A DNA stretch of 64,000 nt, from positions 1 through 64,000 of the forward strand of contig JAFTFV010000064.1 in assembly GCA_017458265.1 (NCBI GenBank). The letters run 5' to 3'. The notes under the pieces are model-generated. The model was not told where the DNA came from. It did no database searches and worked only from the letters and a program-made list of their open reading frames with translations. The translations under genes and the position numbers were made by a program. The DNA is from Bacteroidales bacterium (GTDB taxonomy: Bacteria > Bacteroidota > Bacteroidia > Bacteroidales > UBA932). Shown in pieces: positions 1 through 8,097 of the stretch (position 1 is the stretch's first letter; every line of letters begins with the position of its first letter).

Positions 1-49
1 CTACACGGTAGTAGTGAAGAATCTGTTGTTTAAGGTCCATAGAAATCAT
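1..49 (-). CDS. Transposase N-terminus, IstA-like (partial)
   Basis: Only the first 16 codons are in the window. They read MISMDLKQQILHYYRV, starting at 49 and continuing past position 1. The pattern of a basic residue, a helix and an aromatic patch resembles the N-terminal helix-turn-helix of IS21 IstA-type transposases, which begin in this way before their DNA-binding domain. It lies just inside the presumed insertion-sequence end and reads away from it, as istA does. A second in-frame ATG is present at codon 4. The fragment is too short to exclude another HTH transposase or a regulator. Confidence 0.4.
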   Translation of the reverse strand, partial: MISMDLKQQILHYYRV

Positions 50-141
50 TGTTTAGAGATTTACTTACGCAAATCTACAATGCTTTCCAGTGGTCCCTTT
101 TTCAAATAGAATCGTGGGGGAATTTTACTTTACTATTTACA
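1..141 (-). mobile_element. End of an IS21-like insertion sequence (partial)
   Basis: On the minus strand the sequence changes at position 141 from a lipoprotein gene to an AT-rich segment that starts with TG (TGTAAATAGTAAAG, then a run of C). About 90 bases later a short open frame begins and runs off the window edge. A TG-initiated terminus followed closely by a transposase frame is typical of IS21-family ends. The far end and any target duplication lie outside the window, so the family call is tentative. Position 141 is inferred as the boundary because the upstream gene stops making sense there. Confidence 0.5.
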
Positions 142-375
142 CTCCTGGGCAATGCGCATTTCAAGGTCGAAACGGCGCTCGGGAGCGGATACCTGCCTTG
201 CCAGCTTGGAGAGAGTTTCCATCTGGCTCTTCTTTCTTGCGACATAGACCTCCCTGGAACTTACGTATCCGTCAAGTTCCTGCAGCAGGGCTTCGGTCTG
301 GCGGTCCGGACCATATACGTGGCAGGACGTGAAAAGGGCGAGTGCTATTAACAGTGTGGTGTGCTTCTGCCTCAT
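142..375 (-). pseudogene. DUF6377-type lipoprotein/regulator gene, truncated by insertion
   Basis: The frame starts at 375 and encodes a lipoprotein signal with a lipobox ending in Cys at about residue 18. It continues with a helical segment, LLQELDGYVSSREVYVARKK, of the sort that opens DUF6377 proteins in Bacteroidales. Those are several-hundred-residue sensors or regulators with TPR-like repeats and a membrane segment. Here the frame reads only about 78 native codons, then takes Cys-Lys-stop from the incoming insertion-sequence end (stop at 133-135). Most of the gene is therefore missing from this locus, at least on this side. A TATCTTTG box lies 4 bases upstream of the start. The DUF6377 assignment rests on the short N-terminus only. 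Confidence 0.55.
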
Positions 376-379
376 AAGG

Positions 380-387
380 CAAAGATA
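380..387 (-). promoter_or_regulatory. -7 box TATCTTTG of the truncated lipoprotein gene
   Basis: A perfect TAnnTTTG box ends 4 bases before the ATG at 375. A transcript started from it would be leaderless or nearly so. Confidence 0.6.
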
Positions 388-396
388 GCAAAAGAA

Positions 397-984
397 TTAC
401 AACTTCCTAAGCGCGGCGGCAATTTCTTCCTCGCGGCCTTCGGGGACCACGGGGGAAACAAACGACAGCATCTGCAGCACCTTGGCTTCCTTCTCGGGGA
501 TGCCGCGGGACCGCATGTAGAACAGTTCCTCCTCTCCAAGGCGGCCGACGGTGGCGCCATGGGAGCATTTTACGTCATCGGCATAAATCTCCAGCTGGGG
601 GAGGGTTTCTACCTTGGCGGTTTCGGAGAGGATGATGTTGTGGTTTTCCTGGAGGGCTTCTGTGCCGTCTGCTCCGGGGGCTACGACGATGACGCCGTCA
701 AAGCGGACGTCGGCACTGCCGCCTGCGATGCCCTTTATGAGCTGGCGGGAGTGACAGTTCTTTACGCGGTGGTGGACAAGGGTGCGGATGCGGACCTTCT
801 CATCGGCACGGGAGAGGTACAGGGCCTTGATTTCGAGGTTTGCACCTTCGCCCGTGAGGTCTACGGCAACGTCGATGTCACGGCTTTCGCCGGGGAGGAC
901 GACGTAGGTGAGCTGCAGGGTTTCACCTGCGGCAACTTTGTAATGGCTGCCGCAGATTGGATCTATGTATCTGCCGTGTCCCAT
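397..984 (-). CDS. sufD: SufD, short form (Fe-S cluster scaffold subunit)
   Basis: SufD pairs with SufB and the ATPase SufC to build Fe-S clusters in the cytoplasm. This protein has only 195 residues, whereas SufD is usually about 400-450. It keeps the C-terminal part of the right-handed beta-helix and the conserved tail: CSHGATVG at residues 140-147, then FYMRSRGIPEKEA. That is the signature region shared by SufB and SufD. The N-terminal helical domain and the first half of the helix are absent. The start is 4 bases after the sufC stop, so translational coupling is likely, and there is no room for a longer form without invading sufC. It is the last gene of sufB-pnuC-sufC-sufD. Confidence 0.85.
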   Translation of the reverse strand: MGHGRYIDPICGSHYKVAAGETLQLTYVVLPGESRDIDVAVDLTGEGANLEIKALYLSRADEKVRIRTLVHHRVKNCHSRQLIKGIAGGSADVRFDGVIVVAPGADGTEALQENHNIILSETAKVETLPQLEIYADDVKCSHGATVGRLGEEELFYMRSRGIPEKEAKVLQMLSFVSPVVPEGREEEIAAALRKL

Positions 985-987
985 GCG

Positions 988-1722
988 CTAAAACTGGTCA
1001 AAGCCCTTGGATTCAATCGCTTCTATGAGTTCACGGCCGCCGGTTTTCACTATGCGGCCTGCCTTTAGGACATGAACCACGTCCGGCTGGACGTATTCAA
1101 GAAGCTTGTGGTAGTGGGTTATTATGATGGAAGAGCGCTCGGGGGTTCTGAGGGCATTTACGCCGTCGGCAACTATCTTGAGGGCGTCAACGTCAAGGCC
1201 GCTGTCGGTTTCATCGAGGATGGAAAGGACGGGCTCCAGCATGGCCATCTGGAAGATTTCGTTGCGCTTCTTTTCACCGCCGGAGAAGCCAACGTTCACT
1301 TCCCGCTTTGCAAAGTCGGGATTCATTTTCAGCTGTGCCATCTTCTCTTTCTGGAGTTTGAGGAACTCTCCGGCCTTGAGTTCGGGAAGACCCTGGGCCT
1401 TGCGGCGGGCGGCCAGTGCGGCCTTCATGAAAGCCGTGATGGACACGCCGGGGATCTCTACCGGATACTGGAAACTGAGGAAAATACCGGCCCATGAGCG
1501 CTCCTCAGGGCTCATTTCCAGAAGGTTCCGGCCCATGAAGGTAACAGAGCCGTCCGTGACCTCGTAGTCCGGCCTGCCGGTAAGGACAGCGCTGAGCGTA
1601 CTCTTGCCCGCACCGTTGGGGCCCATGACAGCATGAACCTCTCCGGGGCCGATGGTAAGGTCAATTCCCTTGAGTATTTCCTTGTCGCCTATGGCGGCGT
1701 GAAGGTTTTGTATTGACAGCAT
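988..1722 (-). CDS. sufC: SufC, Fe-S assembly ATPase
   Basis: This is a cytoplasmic ABC-type ATPase that drives the SufB-SufD scaffold. It has 244 residues, the normal length. Walker A is GPNGAGKS at residues 34-41, the Q-loop is near FLSFQYP at about 83, and the signature is SGGEKKR at 147-153. Walker B is LSILDETDSGLD at about 167-177, with the SufC-specific replacement of the usual ABC motif spacing. A switch His follows in IIITHYH. The 70-base gap between it and the upstream pnuC holds an AT-rich TATATTTC element, a weak promoter candidate, so sufCD may be transcribed separately as well as with sufB. Confidence 0.97.
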   Translation of the reverse strand: MLSIQNLHAAIGDKEILKGIDLTIGPGEVHAVMGPNGAGKSTLSAVLTGRPDYEVTDGSVTFMGRNLLEMSPEERSWAGIFLSFQYPVEIPGVSITAFMKAALAARRKAQGLPELKAGEFLKLQKEKMAQLKMNPDFAKREVNVGFSGGEKKRNEIFQMAMLEPVLSILDETDSGLDVDALKIVADGVNALRTPERSSIIITHYHKLLEYVQPDVVHVLKAGRIVKTGGRELIEAIESKGFDQF

Positions 1723-1792
1723 GCGTGAAATATAATTATCTTATTTTCAACAACTTATTCATTTTGCTTTACCCGTTTTGGCGGAAAGCCTT

Positions 1793-2440
1793 TCACTTAA
1801 TCTTCTCATTTTCAGCGGCTTGCATTTCACGGGCATACCGCTTCCCCCAGCTCACCAGCGACCATATACCGTTTACAAGGTAGAAACCGGAGACGGCGCA
1901 CATGAACACGTTGCCGACGCTCAGGTGCAGGGCTATCTGCGTGATATTAACTATAAGCCACACCACCCAGCAGTCCCACTTTTTCTGTGCGCTCAGGTAC
2001 TGGGCAAGGATGATAAGGGCCGTTACTACGGAGTCCAGATAGGGATGCGGGTCTGCGGGGAAAAGCCTGTCCAGGGTCCAGCCCCATACACCGGCAACCA
2101 CCAGGATGCCCACGGCCGCTATTACGCGCGCCGGCCAGGAGAGCATGCTCACCCTGAGTGCCGAACGGTCCTCTGCCGATTCCTCCTCCGGACGTGGATG
2201 CGTCCAGCGCCAGTGACCCACGACGTTGATTGCAAGCGACACCGGCTGAAGAAGAAGGCTCGCGTACAGGCTGCGGTTCCAGAACAGGAAAAACAACGCA
2301 GCCGTATACAGGTATCCCACCCAGAAATTATACTTGGAATTCCTTCCTGCAAGGAAAACGCAGGTAAGCCCCAGGATGGAACTCACCAGGTCCAGAAGCA
2401 GCACCGGGCGGCCTCCAAGTATGAAAAGTACGGTATCCAT
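1793..2440 (-). CDS. pnuC: PnuC-family vitamin transporter (nicotinamide riboside-type)
   Basis: This is an inner-membrane facilitator of 215 residues with about seven hydrophobic segments. PnuC proteins carry nicotinamide riboside by facilitated diffusion, and relatives carry riboflavin or thiamine. The family pattern is visible: a WxGY/F element near SKYNFWVGYLYT, then NVVGHWRW at about residue 73, and aromatic-rich helices including WDCWVVWLIVN. The start codon overlaps the sufB stop (TGATG), so it is translationally coupled to sufB. Its place inside the suf operon is odd and has no obvious functional explanation. The cargo cannot be read from the sequence. Confidence 0.85.
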   Translation of the reverse strand: MDTVLFILGGRPVLLLDLVSSILGLTCVFLAGRNSKYNFWVGYLYTAALFFLFWNRSLYASLLLQPVSLAINVVGHWRWTHPRPEEESAEDRSALRVSMLSWPARVIAAVGILVVAGVWGWTLDRLFPADPHPYLDSVVTALIILAQYLSAQKKWDCWVVWLIVNITQIALHLSVGNVFMCAVSGFYLVNGIWSLVSWGKRYAREMQAAENEKIK

Positions 2441-3882
2441 CAGCCAACGGAGCCTTCAAGTGAAACCTGCAGGAGCTTGCGTGCTTCAACGGCGAACTCC
2501 ATGGGAAGACGGGACAGCACCTCCCTGGCATAACCTCCCACGATAAGCCCAACCGCATCCTCCTGACCGATACCCCTTTGCCCGCAATAGAACAGCTGGT
2601 CCTCCGAAATCTTGGAGGTTGTCGCCTCGTGCTCAACTACGGCCGCAGGATTGAACGACTGGATATCGGGAAATGTGTGTGCACCACAGTCTCTGCCGAT
2701 GAGAAGGCTGTCGCACTGGGAGTAGTTGCGTGCTCCAACGGCACCCTTCGCCATGCGAACAAGGCCCCTGTAGCTGTTCTGGCTCTTTCCTGCCGATATG
2801 CCCTTTGACACGATGCGGCTCTTTGTGCCGCGGCCAAGATGAATCATCTTGGTGCCGGTGTCGGCCTGCTGGAAGTTATTGGTAACGGCGACGGAGTAGA
2901 ATTCCGAGCTGCTGTAATCTCCTTTCAGGATGGTGGAGGGGTATTTCCAGGTGATTGCAGAGCCTGTTTCCACCTGGGTCCAGCTGAGGTGAGAGCCGCT
3001 GCCCTTGCAGATACCGCGCTTGGTGACGAGGTTCAAGATGCCGCCGCGGCCCTCGGAATCTCCGGGATACCAGTTCTGGACGGTGCTGTATTTGACATCG
3101 GCATCTTTCTCCACCACAATCTCTACAACGGCGGCATGGAGCTGCTGTTCGTCCCTCATGGGGGCGGTGCAGCCTTCCATGTAGGAGACGTAGGAGCCTT
3201 CATCGGCAACGATGAGGGTGCGCTCGAACTGGCCGGTGCCGCGGGCGTTGATGCGGAAGTAGCTGGAAAGCTCCATGGGGCATTTTACACCCTTTGGAAT
3301 ATAGCAGAAGGAGCCGTCCGAAAAGACTGCGCTGTTGAGCGCCGCAAAGTAGTTGTCCCCTACCGGAACCACGCTGGCAAGGTATTTACGGACAAGGTCC
3401 GGATGCTCCTTTACGGCCTCCGAGAACGAGCAGAAGATGATTCCCTTCTCCTCAAGAGCCTTGCGGAAGGTGGTTGTGACGGATACGGAGTCGAAAACCG
3501 CATCCACGGCGACAACGCCGGCAAGGACCTCGCGCTCATTGAGCGGAATGCCCAGCTTGTCAAAGGTTTCCTGCAGTTTGGGGTCTATCTCCTTGGGCCT
3601 GTCTTTGTCCTTCTTTGGCGCCGCATAGTAGATGATGTCCTGGAAATCTATTTTAGGCATGTCCAGGTGGGCCCAGTCCGGCATGGGCATCTTTTCCCAC
3701 CGGCGGAAGGCGTCCAGCCTGAATTCCAGCAGCCACTCAGGCTCCTCTTTCCTCTTGGAAATGAGCCTTATTATATCTTCATTCAGTCCCTTGGGGATGA
3801 ACTCCTGTTCGACGTCGGTTACGAAACCTTCCTTGTACTCCCCGGAGGTGAATTCCTTTATTATCTTTTTGTCTTCTGACAT
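2440..3882 (-). CDS. sufB: SufB, Fe-S assembly scaffold
   Basis: SufB assembles Fe-S clusters with SufC and SufD in the cytoplasm. The length of 480 residues is normal. Recognisable features are the N-terminal region with [13 protein letters not shown], the beta-helix core with [11 protein letters not shown] and [10 protein letters not shown], and the C-terminal [16 protein letters not shown] stretch. The last of these carries conserved Cys and the Glu-containing [15 protein letters not shown] motif of SufB. It is the first gene of the suf operon. A perfect TATCTTTG box sits 7 bases before the ATG, so the message probably has almost no leader. No IscR-like site was recognised. Confidence 0.97.
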   Translation of the reverse strand: MSEDKKIIKEFTSGEYKEGFVTDVEQEFIPKGLNEDIIRLISKRKEEPEWLLEFRLDAFRRWEKMPMPDWAHLDMPKIDFQDIIYYAAPKKDKDRPKEIDPKLQETFDKLGIPLNEREVLAGVVAVDAVFDSVSVTTTFRKALEEKGIIFCSFSEAVKEHPDLVRKYLASVVPVGDNYFAALNSAVFSDGSFCYIPKGVKCPMELSSYFRINARGTGQFERTLIVADEGSYVSYMEGCTAPMRDEQQLHAAVVEIVVEKDADVKYSTVQNWYPGDSEGRGGILNLVTKRGICKGSGSHLSWTQVETGSAITWKYPSTILKGDYSSSEFYSVAVTNNFQQADTGTKMIHLGRGTKSRIVSKGISAGKSQNSYRGLVRMAKGAVGARNYSQCDSLLIGRDCGAHTFPDIQSFNPAAVVEHEATTSKISEDQLFYCGQRGIGQEDAVGLIVGGYAREVLSRLPMEFAVEARKLLQVSLEGSVG

Positions 3883-3889
3883 AGGAGTA

Positions 3890-3897
3890 CAAAGATA
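3890..3897 (-). promoter_or_regulatory. -7 box TATCTTTG of the suf operon
   Basis: A perfect TAnnTTTG box lies 7 bases upstream of the sufB ATG at 3882, inside the 25-base gap to tsaE. Confidence 0.65.
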
Positions 3898-3907
3898 GTG
3901 AAAAAAA

Positions 3908-4333
3908 TCAGTCCTCCCACCGGAGAATGCGGGAGCCGGAAGGAGAAACGGTGATTGAAACCTTCAGGGCCTCTTCCGGAAGAAGGTCTTCGATGTTCTC
4001 CGGCCATTCCATTATGCAAAGGCAGCCGGAATCCAGATAATCATACAGGCCGATGTCAAGGGCTTCCGCCGGCTTGTTTATGCGGTAGAAGTCAAAATGG
4101 AAGATGCTCTCTCCGCCGCGGGAGCGGTATTCATTGACTATGGCGAAGGTTGGAGAGCTTATGGCATCTTCCTCAACGCCCAGGGCCTTGCAGACAGCCG
4201 TGGTGAAGGTTGTCTTTCCGGCGCCCATGGCGCCGTAAAGGGCAACCAGGCGGTTCTGCCCTATCTCTTTCAGGAACTCTGCGGCAGCCGTTTCAAGGCC
4301 GTCCAGGGAAGGTATTTCTATCGTGTGAATCAT
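3908..4333 (-). CDS. tsaE: TsaE, tRNA t6A-modification ATPase
   Basis: TsaE works with TsaB and TsaD to make N6-threonylcarbamoyladenosine at position 37 of ANN-decoding tRNAs. Walker A is [10 protein letters not shown] near residue 33 and the family motif [11 protein letters not shown] follows at about 57-67. HFDFYRI and the terminal [12 protein letters not shown] are typical of the family. I chose the ATG at 4333 ([10 protein letters not shown]), giving 141 residues. The ATG at 4351 would place the first six codons across a perfect TATCTTTG promoter box at 4339-4346. The gene sits 25 bases upstream of sufB on the same strand, but sufB has its own box. Confidence 0.93.
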   Translation of the reverse strand: MIHTIEIPSLDGLETAAAEFLKEIGQNRLVALYGAMGAGKTTFTTAVCKALGVEEDAISSPTFAIVNEYRSRGGESIFHFDFYRINKPAEALDIGLYDYLDSGCLCIMEWPENIEDLLPEEALKVSITVSPSGSRILRWED

Positions 4334-4338
4334 CGGCA

Positions 4339-4346
4339 CAAAGATA
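4339..4346 (-). promoter_or_regulatory. -7 box TATCTTTG of tsaE
   Basis: This perfect TAnnTTTG box ends 5 bases before the chosen tsaE ATG. It overlaps the longer candidate N-terminus and so argues against it. Confidence 0.6.
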
Positions 4347-4357
4347 GTCATAATTCT

Positions 4358-5506
4358 TCATTCCCGGCGAATGGAAGTGAAATATCCCGGAAAATGCCAT
4401 TCCTGCCGTTCAGAGCGGCCGGCTATTACCAGATGGCTGCCGGAATCTGCGTCTGAGAGGGCCACATGGTATTGTCCGCCGATGAGCGCCGCGCACAGAG
4501 GAGAAGTGAAAGTGTAGCGGTTTTCTTCCATCGGAATCATCGTATGACCGGTATATATCCTGTTCACCTTTCCGTCCTTTACGGTTACATAGTGGCCGCC
4601 AAGGAGCATGTCGGGAATGACGCCGCCGGCCATGGCCGGGCAGAAATCAAGCAGCCCCGAAAAGGATTTCGCCCAGAATGTATCCTCCCCGCGGCCTCTG
4701 CTGCACCATTTGACGCAGGCGCCTCCGGAATAAGGAACAATCCACATTCCGGAAGGAATTTCACCTTCCGTCTTGGCTATAGTAATGCTTTCGTCGCTTC
4801 TGATGAATTCGAGTTTTCCACCGTCCAGACGCTTTGCAATATATATTTCATCTCCAAGGACACGGATGTCAAGGACAGACTCGGAGCTCAAGGTCTCAAA
4901 AAGCCTGACGGTCTCTGCACCCTTCATTACATGATACTCACAGGAGCTCTTTCCCAAGGAGATGCAGTATGCATAATACAGGCCGCCGGAAAACGCCCCG
5001 CCGTCCCACTCCGTGAGCATGTTTGAGCCGACGATGCGGCCTGCGGGATCTGAATATATCTCCTTTCCGTTTATACGGTAGGAAAAGCCGCGTCCGGCTC
5101 TCTGGCCAAGCGTGTAGATGTCTCCGTCCAGTATGCAGAAGCCAACGATAACCTCCTCTCCGGCATAGCGGAACAGCTCCTCCCCGTCCTTGAAAATCAC
5201 GGTTTCATGGCCCTCAATTGCATCTGAATACAGGTGTCCTCCGCGCGCCCGGTGCCGCTCGGGACTGTCTCCGGCAGGCGCCCTTGCCACAATTCTCCCG
5301 TCCCTGAAAAGCAGGATCTCTCCATTGGAAACGGCCGTGAGATACAGCGAGGGGCCATTTTCGGCCTCTTCCTGAGGCTTGCCGGCAGAGGCATACTCAC
5401 TGAAGCGCCCCTGTTCTCTCATATAACGCGGCAAAGCGTTCCTGTCAGGCTTGGTACAGGAAAGCAGCAGCGCAAGGCCCGCCGTCAGCATCATTATTCT
5501 TCTCAT
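4358..5506 (-). CDS. Uncharacterised lipoprotein, possible beta-propeller
   Basis: I do not recognise this 382-residue protein. It begins with a lipoprotein signal peptide (MRRIMMLTAGLALLLSC, Cys at 17), so it should be anchored in an envelope membrane. The body is made of short beta-rich repeats with alternating glycine and aromatic residues, such as VIFKDGEELFRYAGEE and FSYRINGKEIYSD. That pattern recalls repeating blades of six- or seven-bladed propellers. No catalytic motif is visible. It is divergent from ispE with a 29-base gap and ends 24 bases before tsaE on the same strand. A poor TTTG-like element precedes it. Confidence 0.6.
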   Translation of the reverse strand: MRRIMMLTAGLALLLSCTKPDRNALPRYMREQGRFSEYASAGKPQEEAENGPSLYLTAVSNGEILLFRDGRIVARAPAGDSPERHRARGGHLYSDAIEGHETVIFKDGEELFRYAGEEVIVGFCILDGDIYTLGQRAGRGFSYRINGKEIYSDPAGRIVGSNMLTEWDGGAFSGGLYYAYCISLGKSSCEYHVMKGAETVRLFETLSSESVLDIRVLGDEIYIAKRLDGGKLEFIRSDESITIAKTEGEIPSGMWIVPYSGGACVKWCSRGRGEDTFWAKSFSGLLDFCPAMAGGVIPDMLLGGHYVTVKDGKVNRIYTGHTMIPMEENRYTFTSPLCAALIGGQYHVALSDADSGSHLVIAGRSERQEWHFPGYFTSIRRE

Positions 5507-5522
5507 TCCATCAAATTTTTAT

Positions 5523-5530
5523 TAGCTTTG
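5523..5530 (+). promoter_or_regulatory. -7 box TAGCTTTG of ispE
   Basis: The box ends 5 bases before the ispE ATG at 5536, within the 29-base divergent gap. Confidence 0.6.
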
Positions 5531-5535
5531 CATCC

Positions 5536-6363
5536 ATGATTACCCATCCCAACGTCAAAATCAACCTTGGACTGAACGTCCTTTCCCGCCGAGAGGACGG
5601 GTATCACAACCTTGAGACACTTTTTGTCCCCTCTGCCGATTTCTCCGACACCCTGGAAATCGTCACCGGTTACGATTTTTCCAAGACCATAGGCAGCTTT
5701 GAAGGCACTCCCACCGTGCAGGCAATCTCTCCGGACGGAAAACTGATGATTTCCATCTCGCGGGCCGAAGGCGTAGACTGGGATCCTCTCAAGGACCTCA
5801 CAGCAAAGGCCTATTTCCTTCTTGCACATGATTTTGACCTTCCGCCGATGAAAATCTACCTGCAGAAGAAGTCTCCCGTGGGCGCCGGCCTCGGAGGCGG
5901 TTCTGCCGACGCCGCCTTCGCCCTCAGGATGATCTCCTCCCTTGCCGGGCTGGACCTTGCCGATAACACCCTTGCCGCCTATGCCGCCCGCCTTGGCAGC
6001 GACTGTGCATTCTTCATCTACAACACCCCCATGTTCGGCAGCGGCCGCGGAGAGATACTGGAAACTTTTCCTCTGGATCTCAGCCGTTTCAACATCAAGC
6101 TATACATCCCTGAAGGCATCTCCGTCTCCACTGCCGATGCCTACCGCGGCATTGTACCGGCCATCCCGCAGAAGCCACTCAGGGAGGTTCTGCTCCAAGA
6201 TCCGTCCACATGGAAGGAAGAACTGAAAAACGACTTCGAGACAACCGTTTTCCGGAAATACCCCGCCCTTGCAGGCGTAAAGGACAGGCTCTACGCGGAA
6301 GGGGCCCTGTATGCAGCGATGTCGGGAAGCGGATCGGCCTTTTTCTCACTCTCATACAAATAG
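5536..6363 (+). CDS. ispE: IspE, 4-diphosphocytidyl-2-C-methyl-D-erythritol kinase
   Basis: This GHMP-family kinase phosphorylates CDP-methylerythritol in the non-mevalonate isoprenoid pathway. It has 275 residues, the usual size. The N-terminal NVKINLGLNVLSRREDGYHNL (residues 6-26) contains the substrate-binding Lys and the family DGYH motif. The ATP loop PVGAGLGGGSADAAFAL is at 114-130, and the C-terminal MSGSGSAFF matches GHMP motif 3. It uses CTT leucine codons often (about twelve by hand count), unlike glmS further on. The 3' end overlaps the convergent comM end by 12 bases. Confidence 0.96.
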   Translation: MITHPNVKINLGLNVLSRREDGYHNLETLFVPSADFSDTLEIVTGYDFSKTIGSFEGTPTVQAISPDGKLMISISRAEGVDWDPLKDLTAKAYFLLAHDFDLPPMKIYLQKKSPVGAGLGGGSADAAFALRMISSLAGLDLADNTLAAYAARLGSDCAFFIYNTPMFGSGRGEILETFPLDLSRFNIKLYIPEGISVSTADAYRGIVPAIPQKPLREVLLQDPSTWKEELKNDFETTVFRKYPALAGVKDRLYAEGALYAAMSGSGSAFFSLSYK

Positions 6364-7908
6364 ACTTTTACGGTCCAGGAAGCGGTAGGAGGCCGCTTCG
6401 GCAATGTGCTCCGCAAGAATATCGGCCTCCCCGGAAAGGTCTGCTATGGTCCTTGCGATCTTTATGATGCGGGTATAGGCCCTTGCAGAAAGACCCATCC
6501 TGTCAATGATGCTTTCCAGAAGGTCTGTGCCCTCCGGGCCGAGCGGGCAGAAACGCTCCATTTCACGGGAACTCATCTCTGCATTGGTGAATATTCCCGT
6601 TCCCCGAAAGCGCTGCTGTTGGATTTCCCGCGCTGCCGCCACCCTTTCCGCCACCGCCGAAGACGGCTCTGCCTTTTGCCCGCGTATAAGCGCCTGGGTT
6701 TCAACCGGATGCATCCATATCTGCAGGTCGATTCTGTCCATTACAGGGCCGCTCAGCTTCGAGAGATAGGCGGCCCGTTTGCCGGGCGGGCATACGCATC
6801 GGCCTTCTTCTCCCCAGTAGCCGCAGGGGCAGGGATTCGTGGCGGCTACAAGCATGAAAGAGGCGGGGTATTCAATCTTTGCCTTGAGGCGGGAAATGGT
6901 TACCTTATGGTCCTCCAAAGGGGCCCTGAGCGCCTCCAGGGTGCCTTTTGGCGCTTCACAGAATTCGTCAAGAAAGAGCACCCCACCGCTTGCAAGTGAG
7001 ACCTCCCCGGGCATGATGTTCTCACCGGAGCCTCCGCCCAATACCGCCACTTTCGAGGCCGATATATGCGGCGCCCTGAAGGGCCTCCGGCGCCTGAGCC
7101 CCGGACCGCCCGACGACTTCCCCGCCACGGAATAAATCTTGGACGTAATCACAGCCTCCTCCAGGCTCATGGGCGGGAGTATTCCCGGCAGGGCCTTCGC
7201 CAGCGAACTCTTCCCGGAACCAGGGGCGCCTATGAGAAGCATGTTGTGGCCTCCTGCACAGGCTATTTCGGCACCGCGCTTTGCCCCTTCCTGGCCCATT
7301 ATGTCGGCAAAGTCCATGTAGCCCTGCCGATTGTCCGGGGCATGCATGAGGGCGCTGCTGTAGGCAGGTGTGTTCCAGATGAGGAGGTCTTCGGCAGAGG
7401 TGTCGTCGGCAAGGATGCGAAGGACGTCTTCCAGGGTGCGGACCCCGTAGATGAGGATGTCTGTGAAATCGGCCGCCTCCAGTGCCGACAATTCCGGGAA
7501 AATGCAGCCTTTGTAGCCATTTTCCCTGGCCAGTTCCACCATAGGCAGAGTACCGCTGACGTACCGTATGCTGCCGTCCAGGCCCAGTTCTCCCATTATA
7601 AGGTACTCTTCAAGATGAGGCATGCTGCGCTGCCCGGAAGCGGCGATGATACCAAGCGCGATGGTAATGTCGTAGCCGCTGCCCTGCTTGTGCATGTCGG
7701 CAGGGGCCAGGTTTATTACAATTTTTCTGCCCGGAATATGGAATCCCATGGCCTGCAGGGCCGTTACGGTCCTCAGAAGGCTCTCTTTCACTGCCGCGTC
7801 GGCAAGGCCAACGAGATGTATGCCTATTCCTCCGCCGATTTCCACCTCGACAGTCACAGGCACGGCTTTGATGCCGATGCATTTCGCTCCATGAATATAA
7901 ACCAGCAT
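6352..7908 (-). CDS. comM: ComM / YifB-type Mg-chelatase-like AAA+ ATPase
   Basis: ComM is a hexameric helicase that promotes branch migration during natural transformation. The family is also widespread in bacteria not known to be competent. The Lon-like N-terminal domain begins MLVYIHGAKCIGIKAVPVTVEVEI. Walker A is GAPGSGKSSLAKALPGILPPM near residue 220, Walker B is GGVLFLDEF near 290, and a Cys-rich CPCGYWGEEGRCVC loop follows. I use the ATG at 7908, giving about 518 residues, because homologues start with this motif. The ATG at 7956 adds 16 residues with no family resemblance. It is convergent with ispE. Confidence 0.92.
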   Translation of the reverse strand: MLVYIHGAKCIGIKAVPVTVEVEIGGGIGIHLVGLADAAVKESLLRTVTALQAMGFHIPGRKIVINLAPADMHKQGSGYDITIALGIIAASGQRSMPHLEEYLIMGELGLDGSIRYVSGTLPMVELARENGYKGCIFPELSALEAADFTDILIYGVRTLEDVLRILADDTSAEDLLIWNTPAYSSALMHAPDNRQGYMDFADIMGQEGAKRGAEIACAGGHNMLLIGAPGSGKSSLAKALPGILPPMSLEEAVITSKIYSVAGKSSGGPGLRRRRPFRAPHISASKVAVLGGGSGENIMPGEVSLASGGVLFLDEFCEAPKGTLEALRAPLEDHKVTISRLKAKIEYPASFMLVAATNPCPCGYWGEEGRCVCPPGKRAAYLSKLSGPVMDRIDLQIWMHPVETQALIRGQKAEPSSAVAERVAAAREIQQQRFRGTGIFTNAEMSSREMERFCPLGPEGTDLLESIIDRMGLSARAYTRIIKIARTIADLSGEADILAEHIAEAASYRFLDRKSLFV

Positions 7909-8044
7909 AGTCAGTTCTTTTGCCCCAAAACTGGGAAGATTATTCGAAACTGACATTCGGAAACGTATAAACTTTTCTTACGATCAGGACTCCCGCATTC
8001 CCACTGATCATCGGAAACAGTTCATCCGTTTGGTGGTAAACGAC

Positions 8045-8078
8045 AAAAAACCGCTCTCCAGCGGCCTGGAAAGCGGTT
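8045..8078 (-). terminator. Intrinsic terminator of the aro operon
   Basis: On the minus strand a GC-rich stem AACCGCT...AGCGGTT, extended by the inner pair CCAG/CTGG, is followed directly by a T run. It lies 20 bases after the aroC stop. The rest of 7957-8097 shows nothing else recognisable. Confidence 0.85.
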
Positions 8079-8097
8079 CAAGAATGCACAATCGATT

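Noticed and set aside
49..351. Plus-strand frame of about 100 codons across the insertion sequence end
   Set aside because: It runs antisense to the truncated lipoprotein gene and across the presumed junction, with no recognisable motif or promoter.
4334..4351. Longer tsaE start (MTIFVP)
   Set aside because: It would cross a perfect TATCTTTG promoter box, and homologues begin at the next Met.
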